Source: a candidate division FCPU426 bacterium (GTDB taxonomy: Bacteria > Oederibacteriota > JAJYGY01 > DAIDJD01). From it: a stretch of 36,088 bases of DNA. The stretch is taken from assembly GCA_027451505.1 (NCBI GenBank), contig DAIDJD010000144.1, positions 1 to 36,088 on the forward strand, given 5' to 3'. Shown here one piece after another: positions 35,822-36,088 of this stretch (positions are counted from its first letter, which is position 1; every line of letters starts with the position of its first letter). The notes below the pieces were generated by a model that saw only the letters and a program-made list of their open reading frames with translations, was not told where the DNA came from and did no database searches. The position numbers were made by a program, and so were the translations under genes.

Positions 35822-36088
35822 CTCCTCCTCGGCCGCCGCCTTGCGCGTCTCCAACTCCTGCCACTTGTCGAAAGCCGCCTCGAGCTCCTCCTTGAGGCGG
35901 CCCAGCCGTTCGCTCAAGGCCCGCATGCGGTCGGGGCGCTGCGCCAGGCCCGGGTCCATGAACTGGTCCTCGATGCCCTTCTTCTCCGCCTCGAGGGCCG
36001 CGATGGCGCGCTCCAGCTCCTCCTGCCGCCGGGCCAGCTCCCGCGCCCGCTTTTGGGCGTCCTTGGCCTGCTCCCGCGAGGCCGCGGC
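35807..36088 (-). CDS. ABC-F family ATPase, C-terminal fragment (5' end outside window)
   Basis: Only the last 93 residues are in the window, read by hand on the minus strand to the TAA at 35,809-35,807. They form a charged coiled coil: RELARRQEELERAIAALEAE, EDQFMDPGLAQRPDRM and RLKEELEAAFDKWQELE, ending AEEERALK. This is the typical C-terminal hairpin domain of ABC-F proteins (Uup/YdiF/EttA group), where a 'DP' turn separates two helices and the end reads 'L..ry.eWeeLe'. ABC-F proteins bind the ribosome or DNA junctions and do not transport. No ATP-binding motif can be seen because it lies beyond the edge. Confidence 0.75.
   Translation of the reverse strand, partial: AAASREQAKDAQKRARELARRQEELERAIAALEAEKKGIEDQFMDPGLAQRPDRMRALSERLGRLKEELEAAFDKWQELETRKAAAEEERALK

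Overview
The window is a high-GC (by eye about 70%), gene-dense piece of a bacterial chromosome. The organism looks Gram-negative: there is an outer-membrane beta-barrel-like protein and three O-antigen ligase/polymerase-like proteins. PurS/PurQ/small-PurL, an iron-sulphur-type PurF, ribonuclease Y and a 6S-like RNA do not fix a phylum. A high-GC, deep-branching Gram-negative lineage (for example Elusimicrobiota, Acidobacteriota or deltaproteobacterial relatives) fits, but this is only a guess. No tRNA, rRNA, insertion sequence, phage gene or CRISPR array was seen.

Region 1 (1-19,438, all minus strand) is a very large purine superoperon. In transcription order it reads purB, purS, purQ, purL, purF, purM, two O-antigen ligase-like TPR proteins, an ABC-2 ATPase and permease, purN, purH, purD, a secreted small protein, rpiB, glyA, and a third O-antigen ligase-like gene cut by the window edge. 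Many junctions are 1-20 base overlaps or gaps of a few bases. A good sigma-70-like promoter (19,410-19,438) followed at once by a terminator-type hairpin precedes purB. rpiB can feed ribose-5-phosphate (to PRPP), and glyA can feed glycine and one-carbon units, so the operon joins IMP synthesis to its precursors.

Region 2 (19,484-23,065, minus strand) holds a HEAT-repeat protein, an AT-rich island with a 59-base hairpin, thiol peroxidase (tpx), a GIY-YIG-like small protein, a phosphoglycolate-phosphatase-like HAD enzyme and an outer-membrane protein. Region 3 (23,142-27,951, plus strand) starts with a probable 6S RNA, then rny, a YmdB-like metallophosphoesterase, a MarR regulator and a ClC anion transporter.

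Region 4 (27,959-34,907) is the most interesting part. The two-gene inorganic-carbon accumulation system dabB-dabA lies directly downstream of purK-purE, the bicarbonate-using step of purine synthesis, with an NhaR-like LysR regulator divergent from purK. With region 1, the window encodes every step from PRPP to IMP except SAICAR synthetase (purC). Region 5 (34,908-36,088) holds a secreted protein with an Sm-like segment and the C-terminal tail of an ABC-F ATPase.

Main points for follow-up: the bicarbonate pump beside PurK/PurE; the 6S RNA and a nearby sequence complementary to its core at the likely 5' end of the rny leader; an in-frame 12-base minisatellite inside purD; the hairpin between promoter and purB; and envelope polysaccharide genes built into a purine operon.
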